From Mercurialis annua (lineage: Eukaryota > Streptophyta > Magnoliopsida > Malpighiales > Euphorbiaceae), in contig NC_065577.1 in NCBI RefSeq assembly GCF_937616625.2, positions 28,161,501 through 28,225,500 of the forward strand: a DNA stretch of 64,000 nucleotides. The letters are read 5' to 3'. This document shows, one piece after another, positions 43,620-55,031 of the stretch. Numbering within the stretch: position 1 is the first letter of the stretch; every line of letters begins with the position of its first letter. Below the pieces are notes generated by a model, which worked only from the letters and a program-made list of their open reading frames with translations, had not been told where the DNA came from and did not search any database. Position numbers and translations under genes: made by a program.

Positions 43620-44240
43620 TCAAATCTTAAGAAAAGACAATCTGGGAGTTTTTCCAGTCCATATGTTATATGGTGTCTTTTCAACTGCCTTTGATGGAAC
43701 TCTATTGAAAATGAATGCAACGGTTTCTAAAGCATATCCGCAAAATGAGATTGGAAGATCACTTTGACTCATCAGTGATCGAACCATATCCAATAGAGTT
43801 TTATTTTTCCGTTTAGACACACCATTTCCATTGTGGCGTTCCAGGTGGAGTCAATTGAGAATATCCTGCAATCTCTTAGATGATCTACAAATTCTTGACT
43901 TAAATATTCACCACCTCGATCACATCTTAGCGTTTTAATATATTTACCAAGTGTATTTTGTACTTCATTTTTAAAGATTTTGAACTTTTCAAAAGACTTA
44001 GATTTATGTTTCATCAGATAGACAAAACCGTATCTACTGAAATAATCAGTAAAAGTAATGAAGTACCAAAATCCACCTCTAGCATTTGTACTTAATGGAC
44101 CACATACATTTGTATGTATAAGTCCCAATAAGCTTTTAGCTCTTTCACCATGTCCAATAGAAGGTGGATTTGTCAGTTTACCCACAAGACAAGATTCACT
44201 TGTTTCAAATGATTCATAATCAAATGAATTTAAAAGCCCA
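43620..44240 (-). pseudogene. Copia integrase, broken
   Basis: On the minus strand: GLIHTNVCGPLSTNARGG, YFITFTDYFSRYGFVYLMKH, TLRCDRGGEYLSQEF, a frameshift, TPPGTPQW, then KTLLDMVRSLMSQSDLP and IWTGKTP. The first catalytic Asp (usually HTDVCGP) is Asn; the second (CDRGG) is kept. The Glu segment lies in a shifted frame with stops. Inactive. Confidence 0.9.
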
Positions 44241-44760
44241 TATTTTAAAGCTTTGAAATGTGTGTCTCATTTATGTTTCCTAAACGACAATGCCGGAGAT
44301 AAGTAGCGTTTAAATCATTGGACTTAAACTTCTTAGTATCGAAGTTATAGATTGATTTTTCATTAGCGTCTTCAACATTCAAAATGTAAAGACCACTAGC
44401 GCGTGGAGCATATCCATAAAGAATGTTATTATGCGAAATACTGCATTTATTATTCCTAATAATAAATTCAAAACCAACCTTTTCCAAACAAGAAACAAAA
44501 ATAATATCACTACATATGGTAGGTAAATAATAACAATTATCTGAACATAAAATAAGTCCACTAGGCAAAGATAACTCACAAGTCCCTACAGCTAAAGAAG
44601 CAACTCTTGCTCTATTGCCGATTAGTAGGTCCTCTTCGCCTTTTGTCAAACTTCTATTCCTTTTGAGACCCTGCACATTAGTACAAATGTGGGAACCAAA
44701 TCCAGTATCTAATACCCATGAATCATAAGTAGAGATATTAATTTATATAACATGAATACC
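44241..44760 (-). pseudogene. Copia protease and pre-integrase domain
   Basis: On the minus strand: SWVLDTGFGSHICTN carries the retropepsin D-T-G, followed by LPSGLILCSDNCYYLP, FEFIIRNNKCSI and LYILNVEDANEKS. The pre-integrase motif LRHCRLGNINETHI comes last. Order and motifs are those of plant copia pol. The frame is open over 143 codons (44676-44245) with stops at both sides. Confidence 0.85.
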
Positions 44761-44829
44761 TGAAGAGGTAGTCTCACTACCCTTGTTCTTCTTCAGATCA
44801 TCCAGATATTTCTTGCAATTCCTTTTCCA

Positions 44830-45581
44830 ATGACCAAGTTCCTTGCAGAAGTATCAAGTTCCTCCCTTTGGCAGTTTTGCTTTAGGTTCATCCTTGAGAA
44901 GCCTTTCCCTTTTCCTTATCAAAGTTTTCATAGCCTTTCCCTTGTTGACCATGAGAATATCCTTGGTTTCATTCTTGATGCTCTTTTCAGCAGTTTGAAG
45001 CATCCCATGCAACTCTGTGATGGTCTTCTCCATAATATGCATATTGAATTTCATGGTAAGACCATCGTAAGCCTCATGCAAAGATTGGAGAATAATGTCC
45101 ACAGCCAATGCTTGGGCAATTGTAAGACAAAGCTTGTCTAATTGTTCAAGATGACCTTGCATGTTCAAAACGTGAGGACTGATTGAGCCGCTAGCATTCA
45201 ACTTGCAAGGAAGCAAATCCTTGATGGTATTGAACCTTTCAATTATCGCTCTCTCTTGAAACATTTCCATGAGATCAACAATCATGGTGTTCGCATCAAA
45301 TTCCATCATTTGCTTTTGGATCTCATTCTCCATGCATACAATCATAATGCAAGCTACATTAGTAGAGTCATTATTGAGATACATTGTTTAAGCATCCCTT
45401 TGAACTCTAATAGCACTAGCAGCTGGTTCCTAAAGGAGAGGTTGATCAAGGATATATTCCTTTCTTTCTTGCCTAAGACAATTCTTAGGTTTCTGTACCA
45501 GTCCAGAAAGTTAGTGTCATTGAACTTATCCTTTTCAAGAATTGATCGCACTGATAAAGTATGTGTAGTGTTTGAAGCCAT
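44830..45581 (-). pseudogene. Copia gag with zinc knuckle
   Basis: The start codon at 45581 (minus strand) opens MASNTTHTLSVRSILEKDK. The protein continues LDWYRNLRIVLG, shifts frame, then CIMIVCMENEIQKQMMEFDA, ERFNTIKDLLPCKLNASGS and NFNMHIMEKTITELHGML. It ends in a knuckle-like FCKELGHWKRNCKKY near 44840 whose first Cys is lost. It is clearly the same family as 8741-9392. Confidence 0.9.
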
Positions 45582-46902
45582 ATCTACAACAATAAATATA
45601 CAAATAGCATTTAATAAAAGGCACAATAAAATTCCCACAACATATATCCATAATTCAATTAAACCCTTAATAATAATTTCAACAATTGAAAAATAACAGT
45701 GGGGCAAGATCCATATTTCAAGCTACTTCAAGTAAACTTTGGCTATCACTTTAAGTGTTGTTATTTAGGTAGGTAATACTTTACCAATTACATTTTATAC
45801 AATTTTTGAATATAGAATATTAACATCACATGTTATTTAATATTCTATCTAATAACCTTGGTTCAAAACCATTTTGATAACCTAGTTAAGTCTAATCAAA
45901 TCAAACATATGATATCACTTTTATACATCTTATCTTACTTAGATGACTTTATATATTATGCTTTGCCATATCCTTTACATAGCAATCTAAGTTTTGATAA
46001 GTGTTGTTACAATGGGAGGTATGTTAAAAACTTAATATTAGATAAGGGTTTATGTTATCCTCTTTAGTTATCCTATTTTATTCCATATAAAATAATCATG
46101 CAAAGCATTTAACCAATAAGATAAACAATAAAACATGCTTATTTAACTATTTTAAATCATAATTAACAATTATAGCGGGTCCAAATTTTTTTCTCACATG
46201 TTACACTTAAGCAGTCTAAAATTTCTTTATCCGAAATCAATAATCTTAATTGATTATGCCTTATTTTAATTTGTTCGAAACAGATCAAAATAATCCTCAT
46301 ATCCATAATAACTGGTTAATGATACTTTTATAAAACTGTTTAAAAATAATAATTTATTTAATATTTAAATAAAATAGTTTCACTAATCTGTTTTAATCAG
46401 ATTATTTAACAATTTTACTAATTTTGTTCAAAATATAATTATACATAGTTTTACTAATCCTTTTCAAAACAAAATTAGACATATTTTTGTTAATCACAAT
46501 TTTACTAATCATGTTCGAAACAGATTTAAACACAGTTTTACTAATCTTGTTGAAAACAGAATTAAATACAGTTTTAATAATCCAGTTCATAACAATTTTA
46601 AACATGCAAACTGTTTCCCCCTTATACGTATGAAAATTAATATTACTAATCTTTTAATCAAACTAAAACGTAATAATAATTTAAAACATTATACAAGGAC
46701 TGTTCAATCAAATTAAACACTTAATCACATTAATTCGTATATACAGTTTTCATACAATTTAATCACATAAACGATTTAGGTATAATTAAAACTTGTTTAA
46801 ATTCCTTCCAAAACAGTTTCGAAAAACAGTTCCTTTTCAAAACAGAATATACAACAAGCATGTATCATATATGTACTCATAATCTCATCAATCAAATTAC
46901 AA
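45582..46902 (-). other. Copia leader with degenerate tandem repeats
   Basis: 1.3 kb between PBS and gag start. At 46380-46620 a unit of roughly 40-55 bp with core TTTTACTAATC(A/T)TGTTC(G/A)AAACAG repeats about five times. The plus-strand copia copy lacks this whole leader. Open frames here are accidental. Confidence 0.6.
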
Positions 46903-46917
46903 GTGGCTCTGATACAA
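46903..46917 (-). promoter_or_regulatory. Copia primer binding site
   Basis: On the minus strand TTGTATCAGAGCCAC, matching the initiator Met tRNA type (TGGTATCAGAGC) with one mismatch, just beyond the LTR end. Confidence 0.8.
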
Positions 46918-46920
46918 GGA

Positions 46921-47084
46921 GTTATTGGTTCATAACGCAGCGGAATTTCAATTTTTTTATCAAAAGCCCAAAACAAGATCCATGTAATTCAAAGAGACAG
47001 AGAAGTTGCACAAATAAAACTTACTCGAATGTTGAATTCAAACAACAATGTAGGAAGGAAGGAGGTGGTTCACTTTGTTGATAA
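46921..47084 (-). repeat. Partial copia 5' LTR
   Basis: The reverse complement matches 8577-8740 of the plus-strand copia LTR, including CCTCCTTCCTTCCTACATT and CATTCGAGTAAGTTTTATTT. It is cut at 47085 by the insertion of the next gypsy element; the rest lies beyond the window. Confidence 0.9.
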
Positions 47085-47243
47085 TGTAATAACCCGTAAA
47101 ATATTAATGGATTAGATCGTGCCACGAGTCAAAAAAATTCCGTAAATTGGATCAAATAGGTCGGGAATGGACATAAAAATAAAAAATTATGAAGGATATA
47201 TCGGAAAATAATAATAATTCAATGGAAAGTATTATTATTAATA

Positions 47244-47568
47244 CTCCCTCCGTCCCATTTTATTTGTCCACTATTCTATATTTGTATGTCCCAAAATGAT
47301 TGTCACATTTGTATTATATACACATATGTTCCTCTTTTACTCTTAATATAAATGGATATAATTTATAAAATATTATGTACTATAAATACATATGTTTGAC
47401 TATCTTACATTTTTAATACAAAAATTAATGACTACTTCTTTTCTAATATAGTAATTCTAAATTAACTCAAGAATCAAAAAGGGTATAAAGAGAAGAATTG
47501 TTAGTAATTAAAGTTTTCTTAATATGTATGAAATTAGAAAGTGGACAAATAAAATGGGACGGAGGGAG
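47244..47568. mobile_element. Stowaway-like MITE
   Basis: 325 bp with CTCCCTCCGTCCCATTTTAT inverted termini (right end GGGACGGAGGGAG) and TA on both sides (47242-47243 and 47569-47570). No coding capacity; Tc1/mariner-type non-autonomous element. Confidence 0.95.
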
Positions 47569-49510
47569 TAATAAATAAGGATTAGTCGGAAAAAGGATTA
47601 GTCCAAAAAAGGATTTCCGAAAGATAAACACGACGGTTAATTAAAATTTTGAGCTAAAGTGGAATTTTAGCCACTTTGAGCCAAAGTGGGCCTTCTGCCA
47701 ATAACTTGTCAAATAAGGGAATGAAATTTTATTCATTACATTTATCCAAAATAAAAATACCAAGAAAGGATTCTGAGGTGATTAGGAAGCACGTCGAGAA
47801 ATCTATTGAGTTAAAACGAAATTTAACCGAGGTTAAGTGGACTTTTGTCCCCTTGATGATGTCAATAACTTCTTCACTAAGGGATTATCATCATTTCATT
47901 TTCCTAAGATAGGAAAATAGAAAAAAAAAAAAGGAAAGCTCTCTTCTTCTCCTCCTTAGGCCGAACCATGCCCCATCTTCATATCTCCACCATTTCTTCT
48001 TTAAATCATGAAACTTGAAGCAAACTCTTCATTGATCAAAGGTAAAGCTATTAAACTCTTCAATTTAAGCTTTTATGGATTAATTGTAGAGTTTAATTAA
48101 GTAGAAAATGCTAGGGTTTGTAAGATAATTTGGGGATTTCGTTATTTGATGGATATAGTGTGTTCTTGATCTTAATTGAAGAAGATTGATGGTGAATGAT
48201 GCATGATTGAGCTTCGGCCTAAGACACCTCTAAGAAAAGGTAATGTTATGACGTTGTTAAGTATTCATTTGATGAAATTGGATGAGTTTTGTGGTATTGG
48301 ATTCGGCATTGTTAGGATTTCAATTGATGATTGATGATTGTTTACTCTAGCTTATGGATATAGTGTTATTTGATTGAAATTTTGATATGTAAAGGATGAG
48401 TGATATTCGTCCATGGAGTAGGATGATGTTAAGTGGTTCTAAATGTGTAAGTGTTTCTTTTAAGTTAAATAGCTGAAATATAGTTAAGTTTGATTGATAT
48501 GATGTTGATTGAATTTCAATGAAAAATAAAGAAACGGGTTCGGCCATTTTGGCAAAATTATGATCAAATGTTTTGTGTGATGATTAGATATGGAATATGT
48601 GTGTTTAGGTGTAAATGTGATGGCTGGATCATGTTTAAGTAGAGTCATGATTACGTTAAGATTAGTCTAGACGCGTAGTGATCGTAATGTAAGCGTGTAC
48701 GAGCTAGTTTGACGTTTTTTTTTCAATAAAACGCTAAACGATATTAAATGGTTTATAAAGCTTATTTAATAATAATTTTATGATAGGAACTTGATGAAGA
48801 TGATAACACTAAGTTAAGATCGTCAAGTAGGCTATTTGATACGGAAATCAAATAGTAATCATAATCGATTACGAGGTCGATTATTCGACAAAAGTGAAGC
48901 ATGTTTCAAAAGTAAGTTTGAAACTTAAACTTAAACATAAACCTAATTGTTTGGTTTATAAGTCAAAGAGAACTTCAAACTAATGTTTAAAATAAGAAAC
49001 CTAATAAACATAAATGATATATAAATTGCCATATCGATAGAATAAGAAAGTATCGGGGCTAGATGGGATAGTATGACGGGTTTTGTGTATACGTGTATCT
49101 CTCGAGTCTATGGTATCTATTAAGCTAGATTCATACTCGAGAAATATTTGATGGTTGTCCTAGGTTCGACAAGTCAACCTATTAGCGGACAAGAAGTTCG
49201 GGGAGTTTGACGGACGCTATTATAAATCGAAGTTTTTGGATAGCAAGCAGTGAGTTTATTGTGGATGTTCACATTTGCAGTATTTAAATGCATTTATTCT
49301 TACGTAAATGTTTTATACGTTTGCATAGTGTCATTTTAGAGGAAACGCCTTGTTTGAAATGCATACATCATGGATTTGAAACCTGTATGAATCCAATGAA
49401 ACGAGCTTTCCTATTGAGCGGCAATAGGAACTGTGTGATCACTAGTTAAGATCAGAGGTTCTACAAGCATTAGAAATTGGCAGAGATCTTCTCGAGAACA
49501 TGACAGACAT
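47569..49510 (+). other. LTR body, leader segment (no gene)
   Basis: LTR sequence between the MITE and the nested solo LTR. It contains a purine-rich stretch at 47918-47940, the donor-like GTGAGT at 49250-49255 and hairpin I at 49410-49428. No gene is visible. Confidence 0.6.
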
Positions 49511-49515
49511 AGTTT

Positions 49516-52249
49516 TGTCACGACCCAAATTATTGAGCCAAGACCGGCGCTAGGGAATGGGAGTTGTAGCTCCAAAACACGTAGTAAACGATGTTATTAA
49601 ATACAAACGGAAGCAAACATATCAATGTATGTATATATATATACTCTTCGATTTATGCGATTCACATGGGCATTTCACTTCAATAACTTGTACGTACTAG
49701 CCCATCTATCGATCTATACAAAAGTTGTTAACACAAACAACATCAAACGATCATACAACATAGCCTAACTAGACATGTACAAAGCATATAAGAACTTGCT
49801 ATACTAGGCCACAACTCGTCATTGTATACTGCTGCAACGCTAAGGGAACTCGTACTTTGTGCAAGTCAAGGACTTCTGGCACAAAAGAGATTGACTGTCT
49901 CATCCGACATTAATCACCTGAAAGGGGTAAACATCAACAGGGTCAGACAATGCTGCGTGAGTATACCATACTAATGGCACTACGCAAAAGTAACATCGCA
50001 TTTTAATAAACAAAACAAGTATATATGAACATATAGTATATTTCAAGCAATTGATCTGATTGGAACCCTAATCCCCAAAACCAACCTGGACTAGGGTAGA
50101 ATTCCTAATACTATCGGGCGAATATGATTTCTCAAATCCTTTTGGTATGGTCCCGAGATAGTTCGACCGAGTTTAACCTTACCAAGTTGTACAGTCCCGG
50201 GATAGTTCGGCCGAGTTAAACTAGTACCACTACTTAATTCCATACGATCGATCGATATGAGTCCCGGGATAGTTCAACCGAGTTAACTCCGACTAAACGA
50301 TAAGTTAGACGATAATTTAAACGTTAAAGGTACCTTACTAAGCTATCGAGACTAATTTTATGACTTACCCGGACAATGGTGATCACACAGCCTATTGACG
50401 TCCAATAGGGAGCTCGTTTCCCACGGATCATATACTAGTTTTCACAAGCTATTAATCGATATTTGGATACATAAAATTCATATATATTGATAAGAAAATA
50501 ATATATCATGCGATGCATTTTAATACTAATATGTTGTATAGCATAAAATAAACATAGCGTACAATACGCAAGAGTAGTGTATACTCACTCACTACTTGCT
50601 ATTCATAGATTTCGAGGATTAGCAAAGCGATATCGCGTTCTCTACGTTTCGGAATCCCATTGGTATTCATCTTGCCGAGTCTATGCAAATTCGATAATAG
50701 AGCGAAATTAGTAAAATTTTAGATATAATTATTTAATCTAAAATTGGGTTTCTAGCCAACTTCGGCTATTGAAACTGCTTATTTAAAATAGCTCGTATTC
50801 TAAATAAATTAGACATGTCCATAGTCCACACCAACGTATACGAATTTCATTTAGACTCAAACTTCATTTGACATTTCTAAAGTCTCCAAAATTTCTCTCA
50901 AAGATAGCTTCTTAAACTTTCCTATTAAATTCATGTTTTTCACTCACTTTTGATCTTTAAAACAATCAATCTAATCATACCATATTTTGATTAAATTGTC
51001 CAAATGTAATCTATGTAACACAATCTATCAATTTCAATTAACTTCGAGTAAAATTCATTGTCTGAAAGTGTCTGAATTAGGTCCGAAACAACCATTCCTT
51101 AGCTTTTGGGCACTGCATTTTGCAGTCTCCATGGACTGCTAACTAGCTCTGCTCGACGAGCAGAGTTGGCCTGCTCATGGAGCAGACCTTTGGTCTGCTC
51201 TTCGAGCAGAGCTCACATATGCTCGAATAGTAGAATAATTCTGCTCATGGAGCAGAATATTTCTGCTCTTCTAGCACAATTGATTTCTGCTCGTTGTGAG
51301 CAGAAATTGTTCTGCTCGTTTGAGCAGAACCGAGCTCCATCTCGATGTATTCGCAGCCGTCCTCACTTAAAACCGTATCCAAAACTCCAAAATAATCCAT
51401 TAAAACCATAAGTTTTAAGCTTTAATTGTTCAAAACAATATCTCATGCATAAACCTCAATATATCTTAATGAACACTTAACCAAAAACAAAACCGAGAAT
51501 CTCATCTCGTCCGTATGTAAGTTAGCTCTCCAACCGAACTTGAATTATTGAAATCGGTCGTCGGATCGTGAATATATGGATGTCGTTGTAAGGAGCGTAT
51601 ATAGAGAAGAAAGAGTTGGGGATGATGATTTTTAGGGTTTCTGTTACTTTTAGATAACCTTCTTATTGAAGTAGATGGTGATGTGGTGGCCATTTATATA
51701 TTTTTGGTTAAATTCCAACTCAACTCAAGTACTAACCAAGTACTTTAACCCAATTCTTTAATTATCGTCTGAAAGCAATTTTAAAACGATTTTGTAATTT
51801 TACAAAATTTTGACGATAATTTCTTAAAACAATTTAATACGCATTGGGATATTATTTAATACCCCGAGAACTATAGTTTATTTTATTTGAATTCCAATTA
51901 ATAATTGAGGTCCCGTTCAGTCTCGCTTGATAAAACTATCTACGCGCAATTTTTTATGAAATTTTAACCATAGTTTTTAATATTATTTTACGAACCTTGA
52001 TGGTAAAATTTATTAATTCGGGACTTCCCAATCATTTTATTTAGATTTATGGCCTTATACTTAGTCACGTTAATTTCACTTTAATGAATAATAATTTCCC
52101 ACAATTATTATTATTTTGTGATCACTAAAATAGACCCACTTTGGTCTAAGCCCTTATATTTTACTTAATTTGGGCTTCTTCAATTTAAATTTCCCAAATT
52201 AGAACTCGTGACCCAATACTTAGTACTTTTAAAAATACGGGGTATTAGA
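49516..52249 (-). mobile_element. Solo LTR nested in the 47085 LTR
   Basis: From TGTCACGACCCAAATTATTG to GGGGTATTAGA (decayed TATTACA), 2.7 kb. The flanks AGTTT (49511-49515) and AGGTT (52250-52254) are a duplication with one mismatch. Hairpin I at 50391-50409; GTCCCGGGATAGTTCGGCCG repeats at 50150-50290; stem-loop array at 51140-51335. Confidence 0.9.
51140..51335. repeat. CTGCTC/GAGCAG stem-loop array
   Basis: Six or seven units of (T)CTGCTC-n3..5-GAGCAG(A) with loops GAC, ATG, TTC, ATG, GTTGT and GTTT plus one decayed unit. Arms are identical while loops and spacers differ. A single unit of the same type is at about 61104-61125 in another solo LTR. Confidence 0.9.
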
Positions 52250-52570
52250 AGGTTGAAATCGGTGGATGTCTTGCGGGACCTATGTCTAGGGAGTTGAACT
52301 CGGTAAAATTATCCCGTGACTCGCCTCATTGACTGGATGTAAGATAATACTAGTTAACGTGGTTGAATTATTCTGGACTGTACTATATAGTTATTGCTAA
52401 CTCGGTAGAACTATCCCGAGACTAAATCATAAGGAATACGTATCAGAAACTTATTTAAAAGATTGGATTGAGTGAATTGATTGGATTGGGGAAATTTATT
52501 GGGTTCAGGTAATTAAATTGGATTGTGATAAGACAAGTTAAGGTTTAGGGTTTTAATCAGAAAAATTGTA

Positions 52571-52883
52571 CTCCCTCCGTCCCGTAAAGATAGAAAAAGC
52601 ACCCATTTTACAAGAATTAAGAAAGTAGTTATTTATAGGTAACTTGTGATAATTTGTCTAAATTACCCTTTGTAATCAATTAGTTATGTACATTTTCCAA
52701 AGCCACTTTACTAGTTATAGCACTTATAACTCATTTATTTATCTTTTTAAAATATGCATTTAATGTTTTATGATAAGTATGTAGGGGTATTTTGATAATT
52801 TTTGATTTAACTAACTCCACTTTTTCTATTTTTATGGGACAAAAAAAGGTGGTACTTTTTCTATCTTTATGGGACGGAGGGAG
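52571..52883. mobile_element. Stowaway-like MITE
   Basis: 313 bp, termini CTCCCTCCGTCCCGTAAAGA and the complement of CTCCCTCCGTCCCATAAAGA, TA at 52569-52570 and 52884-52885. A different subfamily from the copy at 47244 in its inner sequence. Confidence 0.95.
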
Positions 52884-53451
52884 TACATTGATGCATATAA
52901 GTGATTGTTCATAGCATTGTTTGAATGTTTTATGAACTACTCATTTGTTAACTAATGAACTCACTCAGTTTCGACTGACCCCCTAATAGTGTTCCGTTTC
53001 CGGTATATAGTCTTGATAGAACGGACTTCTATCCTTGCCCCAGAAGTTTTTAAGCAGGTTCATGATCGGTAGTGTTGCAGTAGTCAAGCCCTAGTATATG
53101 TACATAGTCGTCAAAGAGTTTTCTTATGCTCTGTGCATGCTCTTATATGTATAAATGTTTAGAAAATACGCTTTAAACCGTTTGCTTTTGTTTGGAACGG
53201 GCAGTGCTAGGATGTAAAGTATCGCATAGTAAGACCCAGGTTCCTTTGAAACGTTTTCGGATTTTGAACAAACATTTGTAAATGTCCTGTATTGTAAAGG
53301 TTTTAATGGAAATGTTTTGTATATATTTGTATGTATTGCTTCCTCGCGAGAAAAAAATTTATACTCGTTTTAGGCTTGCTACAGGTTTCGAAGCTACCAC
53401 TCCCATTCCTTAGCGCCGGTCATGGCTCGAGATTTTGGGTCGTGACAAAGG

Positions 53452-53463
53452 TGGTATCAGAGC
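53452..53463 (+). promoter_or_regulatory. Primer binding site, initiator Met tRNA
   Basis: A perfect TGGTATCAGAGC four bases after the LTR end GTGACA. It fixes the sense orientation of the whole TGTAATA family. Confidence 0.95.
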
Positions 53464-54400
53464 AATGATTTAGATTCATAGGCCATTACTCATAGGTCAT
53501 CGATGTTTGTGTGAACCTAGGATTGACATTGTCACAAGGTTAAGCTAGGAACTACAATAGCTATAGGACTCGAGTCATGTTATTGATAAGTCCTCTTTTG
53601 TTTGTCAAACTCTTAGCTTTCCTCGATAGGATGCGAGTCTGTTATATGTATATGATTGTTTGTGTGTGAACTTTGTTTGTTCTTTTGGAATACGTACATA
53701 AGATAAGGACGCGTGTTTCATTTACGATGAGGTATGTATATGTGATATGCATATGAAGAAAGAATTGTGAGAAATGGATTTCCACCACAAGATTGTTTGT
53801 TCCAGCTTGTATGGGCTAGAAAAAGTTCAACTACGTGCTGCGGAAACTGGAGAGAAAGTACCTCCAGTATACCAGAATGGTTTCTTGGAAGTTCAGGAAG
53901 GATCCCTAATACCCAACAGGAATAGTCATCGCTATGAATGACTTGGAGATTCATTGAAGAGTATAAGGATGAAGGAGAGTTTTGATCGAATCAAGGGATA
54001 CTTAGGCTCGTTTACTAGAGGCTTCTTTCCAGTAGGAGCCTATGCCATGGAATTTCTTTGAATGACCGAAAGGATATCCGAAATGATAAGAGGAAGAAGT
54101 GCAGAGATCAATATGATGTTTGTAAGGGGTCTAGGACCCGAGTTTAGTGAATTGCTCGAGGAAGTATTCGAGGATTACTCCTACATAGTTGGTAGAGCCA
54201 GTCAGATCGAGGAAGCACTCGAACGTCAAGGGAATCCCGCTAGACCACTCTTCTATCGTCGAGGAAGGCCACAAGTACTCGAACCCCAATTGCATAATCT
54301 TGAACCAAGTGGATGGTTCAACACAACAAAGTTACCAGGGGTAGCCCGAGGCAAGAGGTCGCCAATCAGTGATAATGATCCGAGAACGGGGCGAATCTAG
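53464..54400 (+). pseudogene. Leader and decayed gag of the 47085 element
   Basis: The leader after the PBS matches the reverse complement of 38950-39088. A short frame from 53774 (MDFHHKIVCSSLYG) is followed by stops. The frame 54062-54400 then reads MTERISEMIRGRSAEINMMF, EFSELLEEVFEDYSYIVGRA and SQIEEALERQGNPARP, which resembles the end of a gypsy gag capsid region (FIEGL..., then ...RA..IE..L). No CCHC knuckle or pol follows. The similarity is modest. Confidence 0.5.
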
Positions 54401-55031
54401 TCATGCACCCCCAGGTACGATAAGTGTGCTTGTGTATCACATTGCATATAATAGTTTTGGTTTGACCGACAAGGCAAACCGTTATAGTATAGACGCCTCG
54501 TATGAACGATAAATCATAATAACATAGAGAATGCAATAAGAAACCTGACAACCTAAGTGCAAAACTTGAGATAGTACCTAGAAAGGGAACAAAACATAGA
54601 GAATATACATTGAACATATCTTGAAAGAGTTCGATATACTTTACAAAATGTCCAATATGCATGAATGACCTAGGCTATGCCCTTAACATAGTTGGTTAGT
54701 ATATGATGGAAAGATAGGGAACAAGAAAATAAAAAACCTTAATAAGGATTATGATAAGCCATAATAAAGAACAGTAAATGTCAAAGAAGATCCAGTCTGA
54801 GTTGACTTATGGTATTTTCCAAAGAGATTTCTTTTGAAGGTATAATTGTGCGTAAAAGCCGTATGATAGATGATACAGGAAGCATGAAACATTTGATTAA
54901 AAAAATGCATTGCAATATCAGCTGATATGTATATATAGTTTGATATAAAACCATATTTACAAAATCTAATTATGCATTATACATTTGCTGATACAAGCAG
55001 CGCAAAATATTTGAAATATCAACTCCTTAGT
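54401..55031 (+). other. Purine-rich internal sequence
   Basis: No gene recognised. Same purine-rich sense-strand character as 10277-13204. It ends in TTAGT (55027-55031), the left target duplication of the next solo LTR. Confidence 0.5.

Larger units (their letters stand above)
47085..53447 (+). repeat. 5' LTR of a TGTAATA element, with nested insertions
   Basis: It starts TGTAATAACCCG and ends TTTTGGGTCGTGACA just before a PBS. Without the nested solo LTR and two MITEs it is about 3.0 kb, like the LTR at 16486-19510. Landmarks: donor-like GTGAGT (49250), hairpin I (49410-49428), TCGGTAGAACTATCCCGAGAC repeats (52280-52430), hairpin II with a TTCG loop (52966-52977) and the conserved end block (53365-53447). 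Confidence 0.9.

Noticed and set aside
51140..51335. CRISPR-like array of repeated palindromes
   Set aside because: Repeats are very short, spacers are 3-30 bp and irregular, and the context is a plant LTR.
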